A DNA stretch of 44,628 nt from a virus. Position 1 is the stretch's first letter. Every line of letters begins with the position of its first letter. Below, piece by piece: positions 13,871 to 19,977 of the stretch. A program made the translations under genes and the position numbers. The DNA lies in the IMG/VR virus record IMGVR_UViG_3300042939_000300, positions 1-44,628 of that record, one strand, 5' to 3'. Below the pieces are notes generated by a model, which saw only the letters and a program-made list of their open reading frames with translations, had not been told where the DNA came from and did no database searches.

Positions 13871-13897
13871 TTTGTTTCTGTAGTTTGAACCCGTTGT

Positions 13898-14038
13898 CTA
13901 CAGAAAGAGATACGCAAACCAGCGGCACAACCCGAAACAGTTGGGTTTATCCTGCTTCGTTTTGAGTCGCGGGGCGTAGCCAATCCCCCCATAAGGGCCG
14001 TAGACAATACCGAATTCATTGGTGTAGTAGTTGTTCAA
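13898..14038 (-). CDS. Hypothetical Tyr/Gly-rich protein, 46 aa, TTG start
   Basis: A strong AAAGGAGGT ribosome-binding site on the minus strand lies 9 nt before a TTG at 14038, which decides this start. The product begins MNNYYTNEFGIVYGPYGGIG, has a basic middle (RLKTKQDK) and ends with a short hydrophobic stretch CRWFAYLFL. It is one of the few leftward genes with a textbook Shine-Dalgarno site. Unrecognised. Confidence 0.55.
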   Translation of the reverse strand: MNNYYTNEFGIVYGPYGGIGYAPRLKTKQDKPNCFGLCRWFAYLFL

Positions 14039-14089
14039 TTCCTTTCCACCTCCTTTCTATAAAAGAACGAAGCTGGAATTATGCCAGAA

Positions 14090-14248
14090 TTACTTGGTTC
14101 CGTAAAGCGTGATCCACAAAAGTCCCCATTGGGAGAAGCAATATCCTCCCCAAATGACTGATAGGGCAATATTTCCGCGAATTGCCTGCTCTAGTGCAAC
14201 AATTCCGTAGCATACTCCCACCGCTCCAATTAACCAGATGCTGGTCAT
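14090..14248 (-). CDS. Two-helix membrane protein, 52 aa
   Basis: MTSIWLIGAVGVCYGIVALE, a short charged link (QAIRGN), then a second hydrophobic segment (IALSVIWGGYCF ... WGLLWITLYG): two membrane helices with little outside the bilayer. The ATG overlaps the stop of the upstream gene (ATGA). Too small for a typical transporter. It resembles small phage inner-membrane proteins. Function unknown. Confidence 0.62.
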   Translation of the reverse strand: MTSIWLIGAVGVCYGIVALEQAIRGNIALSVIWGGYCFSQWGLLWITLYGTK

Positions 14249-14538
14249 TTTTTCTTAACCAGTTTCTTTTTCTTGGTTGCGTGTTTTTTCGGCGCGGGCT
14301 TGCACTTGCTTGACTTGGTCTTGACTGATGGTTGACTGATCACCGCATGAGCCTCTGGATGCATCATCGAAAGAAAGGCCCATGTGTAGTAGGCTGCTTC
14401 TTCTGAAAGGTACAAAGGGGTGTAATCAAAGCCATTAAAATATACAAAACGATAAGAATTGGTATCTTCTTCATGCCAAGCGCGGACGCTTCCCAGTGCC
14501 CCGACCCTTGCTTCGTAAACAGGATAACTATTCTCCAT
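14245..14538 (-). CDS. Hypothetical protein with Lys-rich tail, 97 aa
   Basis: The start is placed at 14538 (MENSYPVYEARVGALGSVRA), sharing bases with the upstream stop; the longer frame is covered by that gene. A compact beta/alpha domain of about 70 residues (NSYRFVYFNGFDYTPLYLS, then TWAFLSMMHPEAHAV) is followed by a lysine-rich tail (APKKHATKKKKLVKKK). The tail suggests nucleic-acid or membrane-lipid contact. No family recognised. Confidence 0.6.
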   Translation of the reverse strand: MENSYPVYEARVGALGSVRAWHEEDTNSYRFVYFNGFDYTPLYLSEEAAYYTWAFLSMMHPEAHAVISQPSVKTKSSKCKPAPKKHATKKKKLVKKK

Positions 14539-14776
14539 CTTTGGTCTCCTCCTTGGGTGCGGTTTCGGGCGCAAGCTGATCCACCATTTCTTTAGCCCCT
14601 TCAAAGGTCATCAAGATGTCGGCATTGGCTTCGCCTTTTTCGCCCTGAATCATCAGGATGTTATCCGTTCCACCATTAAGCAGTGTGTAGCCCTTGGCAA
14701 TGTAGGCTTTGTCTACACGTTCTTGCAGGGAATCGGGAGCCAGCGGGCTGGCGGTTTGTTCTGTTTGTTCGCTCAT
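14528..14776 (-). CDS. Hypothetical acidic protein, 82 aa
   Basis: MSEQTEQTASPLAPDSLQER starts a protein with VDKAYIAKGYTLLNGGTDN and ILMTFEGAKEMVDQL, ending in a disordered acidic tail (ETAPKEETKDGE). It is co-translated with both neighbours (start at an ATGA). Unrecognised. Confidence 0.58.
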   Translation of the reverse strand: MSEQTEQTASPLAPDSLQERVDKAYIAKGYTLLNGGTDNILMIQGEKGEANADILMTFEGAKEMVDQLAPETAPKEETKDGE

Positions 14777-14988
14777 AAATGTTGATTGTCTGTAAATCGG
14801 ATGAATGTTGATCCATCCATGTACATATGGTCGAGGTGGACTGGCTCTTTGTCAACCCGCCAAAGAAACATTGCTTTTCCTTCCCCGACTCGTTCGGTTG
14901 TGATGTAGCCTTCGTGGTCATGTTCAAACTGAGAATGCTCCTTCCAGCCACTGACCATTTCAAAGACTTTGGATAGTCCTTCGCTCAT
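14773..14988 (-). CDS. Hypothetical protein, 71 aa
   Basis: The start at 14988 (MSEGLSKVFEMVSGWKEHSQ) is chosen over 15099, because the longer version would run into the deaminase gene. The middle (HEGYITTERVGEGKAMFLWR) and the end (HLDHMYMDGSTFIRFTDN) suggest a small beta fold rich in His and Asp. No motif known. Confidence 0.55.
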   Translation of the reverse strand: MSEGLSKVFEMVSGWKEHSQFEHDHEGYITTERVGEGKAMFLWRVDKEPVHLDHMYMDGSTFIRFTDNQHL

Positions 14989-15022
14989 AATTTGGTTAAT
15001 AGAGACGAGGATTCGGGGGATG

Positions 15023-15469
15023 TCAAGAGAAAATAACACGAACCCCAGCCTCGTCAAACATTTGAAGAGCCGCTTTAAAGGAGTCTGCCCATCGCTCATA
15101 GCTTTTCAGATGGGCATTGTATGGACAATACACATCCTTGATTCCAGACTGAATAATGGAGGCCGCGCAATGGGCACAGGGCTGGAATGGCCAGACAAAG
15201 ATAGAGTAGCCAGTTAGTGGCTCCTTGGCCGATAAGATGGCATTCATCTCGGCATGGATTGTGTAGAGAAGTTTGGTATCGCGATTTGCGATACGCTCAT
15301 GGCTGTCTTCAACCCCTCGCGGAAACCCATTGAATCCCACAGATGCTATTGTGCGGTCTGGACGCACAATCACAGCGCCAACACAACTGCTGGAATCCTT
15401 CGACCAAGTGGCAACCTCTTTAGCCAGCCTGCCAAATCTCGCTTGCCACTTACTATCAATTGTTTTCAT
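15023..15469 (-). CDS. comEB-like: Deoxycytidylate deaminase (dCMP deaminase)
   Basis: 148 residues from the ATG at 15469. The zinc-dependent deaminase signature is complete: HAEMNAI (H72, E74) and PCAHCAA (C98, C101), with the N-terminal SSSCVGAVIVRPDRTI strand and GFNGFPRGVED loop typical of dCMP deaminases. It converts dCMP to dUMP for thymidylate synthesis, a usual phage nucleotide-metabolism step. It is helpful for TTP supply or for base-modified DNA, but no thymidylate synthase is in the window. It overlaps the upstream gene by 14 bp. Confidence 0.93.
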   Translation of the reverse strand: MKTIDSKWQARFGRLAKEVATWSKDSSSCVGAVIVRPDRTIASVGFNGFPRGVEDSHERIANRDTKLLYTIHAEMNAILSAKEPLTGYSIFVWPFQPCAHCAASIIQSGIKDVYCPYNAHLKSYERWADSFKAALQMFDEAGVRVIFS

Positions 15470-15740
15470 CAATTTGAAATCCGCTATCTTGCATTTTCTT
15501 AACCATACCACCAATCATGGTAGATTTAAGTTTGCGCTCGTAGGTATCTTTAGCCCTCCACATTTTTAGTTCTGAGAGCATAAGATCAATTGTAATGATC
15601 AAGCTTTCGCCTTGGAATGTTTGATATTCCGCGACTAGTTGTTTAATCTCTTCAATCTGGGAACAAGATGGGCACGGAATGAAATTATCATCATTTTTTC
15701 CATTGCTGCCGTTAAGCCCGTTGTTCATTAAATCAATCAT
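15456..15740 (-). CDS. Hypothetical protein with CxxC, 94 aa
   Basis: MIDLMNNGLNGSNGKNDDN is a polar lead, followed by FIPCPSCSQIEEIKQLV with a CPSC knuckle and two long helices (ITIDLMLSELKMWR, then RKLKSTMIGGMVKKMQDS). With only one CxxC it would need a partner to bind zinc. The start overlaps the zincin stop; M5 is an alternative start. Confidence 0.55.
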   Translation of the reverse strand: MIDLMNNGLNGSNGKNDDNFIPCPSCSQIEEIKQLVAEYQTFQGESLIITIDLMLSELKMWRAKDTYERKLKSTMIGGMVKKMQDSGFQIDENN

Positions 15741-16305
15741 AGTACGGATCGGTAAGTTTACTAGGGGGAAATAGTGCGGTTTTTAAGGGTATGATTTTTT
15801 CGGGCATCTGGCTCCAGATACGAGTGGTCTCGTAACTTTTTTTGCACCACTTACGATTGTTTAAAGTCCAGTGGTATCCCAAGATGTAGGCGTTGGCCAT
15901 TTGGGCATAGCGTTTAAGATCTACGGGTAGTTTGTTTCGGGAGATCTTGCGGACAGACCGCATCTCGCAATCCCACTCCAGTTCGACAACAAGACGGATA
16001 TACTTGTCCACATAATCTATCCGCTTTCCAGCCAGCCATTCGTCCACAAATCCAAGGGCGTCTTCTTTATTTTTGTGCCATTTGGGCCTTTGGATCTGCT
16101 GATCTAGGTGACAGGTCTCATGGACAAAGACATCCAGCCATGTAGAGACGGGGCGCTTGGTGGCTATGCGTAGCTCTTTATCATCCGCCCACCCCACAGA
16201 GGTGGCCTTGCCTGTAATAAGGTATTTCTGGGGAACAAACGAAAGTTTGAACTGGCGGTATTTAAGGATGGCCCGCCCCAGAAAGTTGATGGTTGCTTGA
16301 TCCAT
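15733..16305 (-). CDS. Zincin-like protein with HExxH motif, 190 aa
   Basis: FVHETCHLDQQ at about residues 60-70 is an HExxH motif (H62, E63, H66) on a predicted helix, as in zinc metallopeptidases. Later acidic helices (RLVVELEWDCEMRSVRKIS) could supply the third ligand. Similar HExxH proteins of unknown role occur in marine phages. No signal peptide, so cytoplasmic or virion-borne. It might act on a host protein or be a scaffold-type domain. The start shares TAATG with the upstream gene. Confidence 0.6.
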   Translation of the reverse strand: MDQATINFLGRAILKYRQFKLSFVPQKYLITGKATSVGWADDKELRIATKRPVSTWLDVFVHETCHLDQQIQRPKWHKNKEDALGFVDEWLAGKRIDYVDKYIRLVVELEWDCEMRSVRKISRNKLPVDLKRYAQMANAYILGYHWTLNNRKWCKKSYETTRIWSQMPEKIIPLKTALFPPSKLTDPYYD

Positions 16306-16457
16306 TAGTCTTCTTCGACATCGGTTTCCTCAACTTGTTCAAATAATCGTCTGATAGGATTGTCGCAAAAGCCCTCTTCTTGTTCTGGAAATGGCATCAG
16401 AACACCCGTATCATCGTAGGCGACTTTTAGATCATCATCAAACTGCTTTTGATTCAC
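16305..16457 (-). CDS. Hypothetical acidic protein, 50 aa (start uncertain)
   Basis: Translated from a GTG at 16457 it gives an acidic product: VNQKQFDDDLKVAYDDTGV, then PFPEQEEGFCDNP and a final QVEETDVEED. The alternative ATG at 16397 would leave 30 residues. The stop shares TAATG with the zincin start, and the frame overlaps the end of the RusA gene by 20 bp. Support is the tight packing and consistent acidic composition only. Confidence 0.42.
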   Translation of the reverse strand: MNQKQFDDDLKVAYDDTGVLMPFPEQEEGFCDNPIRRLFEQVEETDVEED

Positions 16458-16818
16458 GGAACAACTCTATAATCGTCTCTTCTTTTTGACGAGTTTTTTC
16501 TTGCTTCGTTTCAATAGTGACATCTTCCGCACGGTCATCTGGAATTGCTCCAGCATAGCGGAGGCAGTCAATGAAGTATTTGAAAACGAGATTGTCTGGG
16601 TCAATAAGTCGTTTCCTTCTTGCCGTAAGGCGGATGTGAATGCGTCCTGTATTTTCTTTTTTGCCGCCGCTCTTCGCCAGTGGTTCATTGCGAACAGCGC
16701 GTTTAGGCTTGGCGTTACTGCTGGCACCCTTACGGTTAAGAAAGGTTCGTTGGATTGTGTCGATTCGCTCATAGACTCCTTTGCTAACTTCCACATAGCC
16801 TGCGGGTATTTCTTTCAT
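16438..16818 (-). CDS. rusA-like: RusA-family Holliday junction resolvase
   Basis: 126 residues, the usual size. KRLIDPDNLVFKYFIDCLRY at about 70-89 contains the DPDN motif (D73, D75) and AGAIPDDRAED supplies the further acidic residue (D94/D95), matching the catalytic Asp set of RusA. A basic N-terminal part (LNRKGASSNAKPKRAVR) precedes. The enzyme cuts four-way DNA junctions made in phage recombination and replication. It overlaps the upstream gene by 4 bp and the downstream acidic gene by 20. Confidence 0.82.
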   Translation of the reverse strand: MKEIPAGYVEVSKGVYERIDTIQRTFLNRKGASSNAKPKRAVRNEPLAKSGGKKENTGRIHIRLTARRKRLIDPDNLVFKYFIDCLRYAGAIPDDRAEDVTIETKQEKTRQKEETIIELFRESKAV

Positions 16819-17012
16819 TGCTCAAGCAATACTTCCTCTTTGAGTTTTTCGGCTTCGGGGTCGGGAGCGATGCACATCATTAGTGCTTGGCGGGCCTTCT
16901 CCAGTTGCCTTTCTTTTTGCTCCAGTAGAGCCTCCAAGATCCCCGAAACTGGAGGAGGATTTATTGTCGAGTGAATGCGTCCTACCGTCATTTGTAGGTG
17001 TTCTACAGTCAC
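16815..17012 (-). CDS. Hypothetical coiled-coil protein, 65 aa
   Basis: The GTG at 17012 overlaps the TGA of the HTH gene (GTGA); ATG at 16991 is an alternative. After a short polar lead the sequence is one helix (ILEALLEQKERQLEKARQAL) with heptad spacing and a second short acidic helix at the end. It probably dimerises. No function known. Confidence 0.55.
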   Translation of the reverse strand: MTVEHLQMTVGRIHSTINPPPVSGILEALLEQKERQLEKARQALMMCIAPDPEAEKLKEEVLLEQ

Positions 17013-17338
17013 TTAATGATTCCTTCTTGACGGGCGATGGCCTCAATCTGGCTCACATACTCGCGGGTACAATTGAATGCTTCGGCAACGGCAGTGAAGT
17101 TGGTTTCGGGGTTGTTCATAATGAAGCCCAGAATCTTGAACGACCTTCCCCCGTTGGACAGACGCCTTTTGGTGGTCTTCTTCCGCCTCGCCCGAATGCC
17201 AGTCCGCTTCAACGCCGAAGCCATGGCATGGTAGCTTGATCCGTGTTTTACGGCCAGTTCGCCAATGGTGATTTCGGGGTTTTCCTGAATTTCAGTAGGT
17301 AGAGTAGATGTGTTGATCATATAATTATGTATTGACAT
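17009..17338 (-). CDS. Helix-turn-helix DNA-binding protein, 109 aa
   Basis: Two helix-turn-helix-like units: ITIGELAVKHGSSYHAMAS followed by a basic linker (KRTGIRARRKKTTKRR), and FTAVAEAFNCTREYVSQIEA near the C-terminus. The arrangement suggests a transcription factor acting on the divergent control region just upstream. ATG 17338 is used; ATG 17320 is also possible. It is the second gene of the leftward module, a usual place for an early regulator. Confidence 0.7.
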   Translation of the reverse strand: MSIHNYMINTSTLPTEIQENPEITIGELAVKHGSSYHAMASALKRTGIRARRKKTTKRRLSNGGRSFKILGFIMNNPETNFTAVAEAFNCTREYVSQIEAIARQEGIIK

Positions 17339-17365
17339 TACACAGTAGCTGGGCTTTAATCGCCG

Positions 17366-17656
17366 TCAAATATTAATATTTCGGGGGCGTGGAGACTTTC
17401 GTTTCTGCGCCCTCTGTGGTTTACGGGCTTTCCTCTGTTCTTTGTGGAACAATTTGTGGCAGATCTTGCAAAGGCAGATCAGGTCATCCAGATGGTTGAG
17501 TTCGTCTCCTTGGTGTTCGTAGGTGCGGTGGTGGGCTTGGAGTTCTAGGGGGCTATTGCAAACCCCACACCTCCACCCGAACCGCTTCTTCACCAGTCGG
17601 CTTACTTCCCGCCAGTAAGGGGTATACAAGTAGGCTTTGTAGGATTCTTTATCCAT
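17366..17656 (-). CDS. HNH endonuclease
   Basis: 96 residues from ATG 17656. CGVCNSPLELQAHHRTYEHQ (C30, C33, H42, H43) then LICLCKICHKLFH (C63, C66, H71) is a complete treble-clef HNH domain with two CxxC knuckles, followed by a basic Arg/Lys tail. Such enzymes nick or cut DNA, either for packaging with terminase or as free-standing homing enzymes. It is the first leftward gene. A GTG at 17683 would extend it by nine residues. A -10-like TATGAT lies 9 nt before the ATG. Confidence 0.85.
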   Translation of the reverse strand: MDKESYKAYLYTPYWREVSRLVKKRFGWRCGVCNSPLELQAHHRTYEHQGDELNHLDDLICLCKICHKLFHKEQRKARKPQRAQKRKSPRPRNINI

Positions 17657-17741
17657 AGAAGAATCATACTCTCTTGTTGACACTCTACAACACTGGCGTT
17701 ACTCTGCGTCGATCCTTGTATCTGGGTGCGGTTCCATTTTG

Positions 17742-17849
17742 TTGCGCTTGTCTCTTTCCAGACCCCGCTTCGGAGCCGCACCCTTTTTCTTTTCTTGACT
17801 TAATTTTGAACGTGCCGTAGCCTCCGCATGTCTGGAAGGACAAGCGCAA
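17742..17849. repeat. Long inverted repeat flanking a promoter-like core
   Basis: Arm 17742-17763 and arm 17830-17849 pair over 19 bp (11 bp TTGCGCTTGTC and 8 bp TTCCAGAC with their complements) with a small internal loop. Between them are a UUCG-type hairpin (17767-17777), a T-rich tract, and TTGACT with a weak TAGCCT 17 bp later, directed rightward with an expected start near 17828. It may be a cruciform-type operator shared by the divergent arms or the 5' stem of the long RNA. Confidence 0.5.
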
Positions 17850-18336
17850 AGTGGGCGCGACATACGCCACTAAAACCTGTGACCCTAGGTATGCAAGGAT
17901 CAAACCGCCGAACGCTCAGGTCAGCCATCCGTCCCATCGCTTGAACACATTGCGGCGTGGGAATCCAGAGAAACTCTGGTAAGCGCGAGGGATAATACCC
18001 TCGGAGGTCGATTGCGATTGTTTGAAGGTCTAAGAGCGGCTTCGGAGCCTAGATCGTGATCTGTGGAATAAAGCGGAGGACTCACTCATAGGAATGAGAA
18101 TCCAATTTTGACTATGCCTTTGCCCCTGCGGGGGCGAGGTGTAGTCAATCGGTCGGATCTAGCTCAAGGAATTATTAATCCAATGACGGCGGCGTTCGGG
18201 GTTCAAGCGAAAGAGAGCCGCTATATAGGCGGGCGCACGGCTTTAGCCCGCCGAACAATAACCCCAAAATAAAAAAGAAGAAAAAACATTGAACGCCCCG
18301 AAGGGGCTGTGGTCTATTACTCCATGAACAATTTAA

Positions 18337-18402
18337 GGGGGAGACTAGGTTCGACGCGCCAAACTAGGCGCGGACTCGGTTGCGATACCGACTCCTCCAC
18401 CA
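18337..18402 (+). ncRNA. tmRNA-like minigene: tRNA-like domain without a message domain
   Basis: GGGGGAG (18337-18343) pairs with CTCCTCC (18392-18398) in a 7-bp acceptor stem with a G3-U70 wobble, the main identity element for alanyl-tRNA synthetase, followed by A and an encoded CCA (18400-18402). The D-region has no stem and reads AGGTTCGACG, close to the invariant GGNUUCGAC of tmRNA. Before the T-arm stands CGGAC, as in bacterial tmRNA. The T-arm is TCGGT/ACCGA with a 6-nt loop. Where tmRNA has about 300 nt including the tag frame, there is only a 6-bp stem CGCGCC/GGCGCG with loop AAACTA. The T-loop is one base short. Whether it is processed and charged is unknown. Confidence 0.65.
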
Positions 18403-18730
18403 ATTTTGCTGGGCAGCACAGAAACCGATTAATATGCCAAATACCGTTAGGATTTGGCCATCAGGATGAACCTTTGGTATCTCCAAATATTAATGAGGTC
18501 GGGAGAAATTTATGGGCAGGCCAGTGTGGAGCTAAAATCCACATCTATGAAATTCGCAACCTTCGGAACCCGTGCGTTGAAAAGGGGATGCATGCTCGTT
18601 CCCAGCAAATTTTTTCTAGCAGGAGCAGGATGGGTAAGCGTGAGTCCGATGCTCATGTGAGGGGCGCAGCCGTGGCCCAGCGTCTGCGCTCCGATCCTTT
18701 TGGAGGCGGGGAGACTCGGTATGAAAATGC

Positions 18731-18788
18731 GGAAGCTTCAAAGATCGGGGGGTCAATGAAGTCGCGCCACCCCGCTTCCAATCTTTTT
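18731..18788 (+). terminator. Terminator-like stem at the end of the structured RNA
   Basis: GGAAGC (18731-18736) pairs with GCTTCC (18774-18779), and GGGG (18747-18750) with CCCC (18770-18773) inside it, followed by AATCTTTTT. The stem has a 10-nt bulge, so it is imperfect. It lies directly before the ATG at 18789, so read-through would feed the rightward genes. Confidence 0.45.
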
Positions 18789-19070
18789 ATGAAACCACTA
18801 CTAATAGTATTACTACTAACAGCTAATATTCAGGCACAAGACGGTTCTTTCAACGGGACAGTCTATGATTTGGATTCGGGGCGGATACAGGTTATTAGCG
18901 GGTCTGTGGATATCAAACCCAAAGAGGACACATATCTTTCTACCCTTCGTCGCATCAATGCGGAGTTGGCCGAATCAAACGCTCGTATGAGTGCGGAGAT
19001 TACAGCCAACAACCAACTCTACGAACTACGCGAACAAACACGACTCCTGCGTAAAATTGCCGACCAATGA
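18789..19070 (+). CDS. Exported coiled-coil protein, 93 aa
   Basis: The start is taken at ATG 18789: MKPLLIVLLLTANIQAQDGS is a clear signal peptide (cleavage likely after AQA/IQA-Q). A longer open frame upstream runs through the structured RNA and does not read as protein. The mature part has a small beta segment (TVYDLDSGRIQVISGSVDI) and a long helix (LRRINAELAESNARMSAEIT ... LREQTRLLRKIAD). Possible periplasmic lysis or spanin-type partner; no proof. Its stop overlaps the next ATG. Confidence 0.65.
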   Translation: MKPLLIVLLLTANIQAQDGSFNGTVYDLDSGRIQVISGSVDIKPKEDTYLSTLRRINAELAESNARMSAEITANNQLYELREQTRLLRKIADQ

Positions 19071-19717
19071 GTAACTATCTCAACGTCAATATCCCCACCT
19101 TCTTTGCTTTTGTAGATGAGGGATTCTTTTACGATCTTGAACCCTGTGTCAGCAGGGAGAGACAACTTGTCGAGGTATTTGCCTTCACCTCGATTCCCCA
19201 ACGGTGTGGGTTGTTTGGTGTAATGACTGAATACGGAAGTCAGCATGCCAGAGTTCCGATCCATTACCTCCACGCAGAGGATACAGGGGGATCGTCTTAC
19301 CCACTAGATTGGATACAGCTATGGGATTCTATGAGCTACTATTGCTCTGTTAACATCTTGGACTACTGCAAGAATCGGGCAGCGAACGTAATGCTTAAAA
19401 ACAAAACCTTTGAAAAAGCAAAGTATATGTTTACCTTGGATTGGTGTTTCGGCCCTCACTATACCAGTGGCTATGGTGAGATGGCGGCTGGCCACAAGTG
19501 TGGTCATGTATTGGTAGGAGAAGGTGGTCAATATTTTTTACAACCCAACAACCGTGTGTTGTGGATGGATGGTGGATCATTTATCGCCAAGCAGTTTCCC
19601 ATGAAGCCCGATTGGAGGGTCTTTAGCCAAGAGTTTAGCTGCGAGCATACAGGCAGCAGATGGGTTAGCGAAAGCGAGGAGGAACTATGGTTCTACGACT
19701 TCAAAGAGCAGGGATAG
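19067..19717 (+). CDS. Conserved-type phage hypothetical protein, 216 aa
   Basis: MSNYLNVNIPTFFAFVDEGF begins a soluble protein rich in aromatic residues and Cys. A central DYCKNRAANVMLKNKTFEKA and KYMFTLDWCFGPHYTSGYGE, then GGQYFLQPNNRVLWMDGGSF, resemble the layout of uncharacterised proteins I recall from marine myophages. No catalytic motif is certain. It is co-translated with the exported protein before it (ATGA) and overlaps the lipoprotein gene by 31 bp. Confidence 0.62.
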   Translation: MSNYLNVNIPTFFAFVDEGFFYDLEPCVSRERQLVEVFAFTSIPQRCGLFGVMTEYGSQHARVPIHYLHAEDTGGSSYPLDWIQLWDSMSYYCSVNILDYCKNRAANVMLKNKTFEKAKYMFTLDWCFGPHYTSGYGEMAAGHKCGHVLVGEGGQYFLQPNNRVLWMDGGSFIAKQFPMKPDWRVFSQEFSCEHTGSRWVSESEEELWFYDFKEQG

Positions 19718-19977
19718 GATTGTCACTACTTATTACAAGTGGTTGTGTTTCCTATCCACCCCGCCCCTATCCTTGGAACTTCCCCCCAGAGCATGAATGG
19801 AACGCGCCATTGGAGACTAGCTGGGTCAATGCCGTTGATGCCTTCCGCAACTGGACGGCCCCGAAGGGTAAGATTTGGAACCCGCTTATTCGGCAGTATG
19901 AGCCTGACTTTGGCTATGAGATTGAGCTTCTTAAGGCTCTTCCGCCCGATACTGAGGAACATGAACTGTATCAATAA
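19687..19977 (+). CDS. Putative lipoprotein, 96 aa
   Basis: A GAGGAGG site 6-7 nt before ATG 19687 decides the start. A basic N-terminus and hydrophobic stretch end in the lipobox LITSGC (MVLRLQRAGIGLSLLITSGC), predicting lipid attachment at Cys20. The mature protein is Pro- and Trp-rich (YPPRPYPWNFPPEHEWN). Pro-rich phage lipoproteins can be outer-membrane spanins, and an exported coiled-coil partner lies just upstream, but the 76-residue mature part is long for Rz1. Superinfection exclusion is an alternative. It overlaps the antisense HNH gene by 47 bp. Confidence 0.6.
   Translation: MVLRLQRAGIGLSLLITSGCVSYPPRPYPWNFPPEHEWNAPLETSWVNAVDAFRNWTAPKGKIWNPLIRQYEPDFGYEIELLKALPPDTEEHELYQ

Larger units (their letters stand above)
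17830..18788 (+). ncRNA. Candidate large structured noncoding RNA (about 1 kb)
   Basis: No credible protein is encoded here on either strand, yet stable hairpins are dense. Examples are CCAGAG-AAA-CTCTGG (near 17965), GAGGG-ATAATA-CCCTC, GGCT-TCGG-AGCC (18042-18053), CTCAT-AGGA-ATGAG, a long TTGACTA...TAGTCAA stem capped by GCCCC-TGC-GGGGGC (18107-18151), GGCGGGC...GCCCGCC, GCCCC-GAA-GGGGC (18294-18308), CCAAAT...ATTTGG, TGTGGA...TCCACA and GCGCAG...CTGCGC. A terminator-like stem ends it at about 18779. Large ornate RNAs of phages (GOLLD and ROOL classes) have this size and often contain or adjoin tRNAs; class membership is not shown. Exact ends are uncertain. Confidence 0.6.

Noticed and set aside
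13656-13883. 75-residue rightward frame opposite the membrane microproteins
   Set aside because: No start signal, polar random-looking composition; the opposite strand shows a consistent run of membrane helices.
18337-18402. Ordinary tRNA gene
   Set aside because: No D-stem, 63 nt to the discriminator, loop of the middle hairpin has 6 nt, T-loop one base short; the tmRNA-type D-region and CGGAC box fit better.
17900-18788. Group I or group II intron, or RNase P RNA
   Set aside because: I could not find the conserved core elements (group I P7 segments, group II domain V, RNase P P4 motifs).
18309-19070. 253-residue rightward frame from 18309
   Set aside because: Its first 160 codons run through the structured RNA and the tmRNA-like unit and read as low-quality Arg/Ser/Gly sequence; only the part from ATG 18789 has a signal peptide and normal composition.
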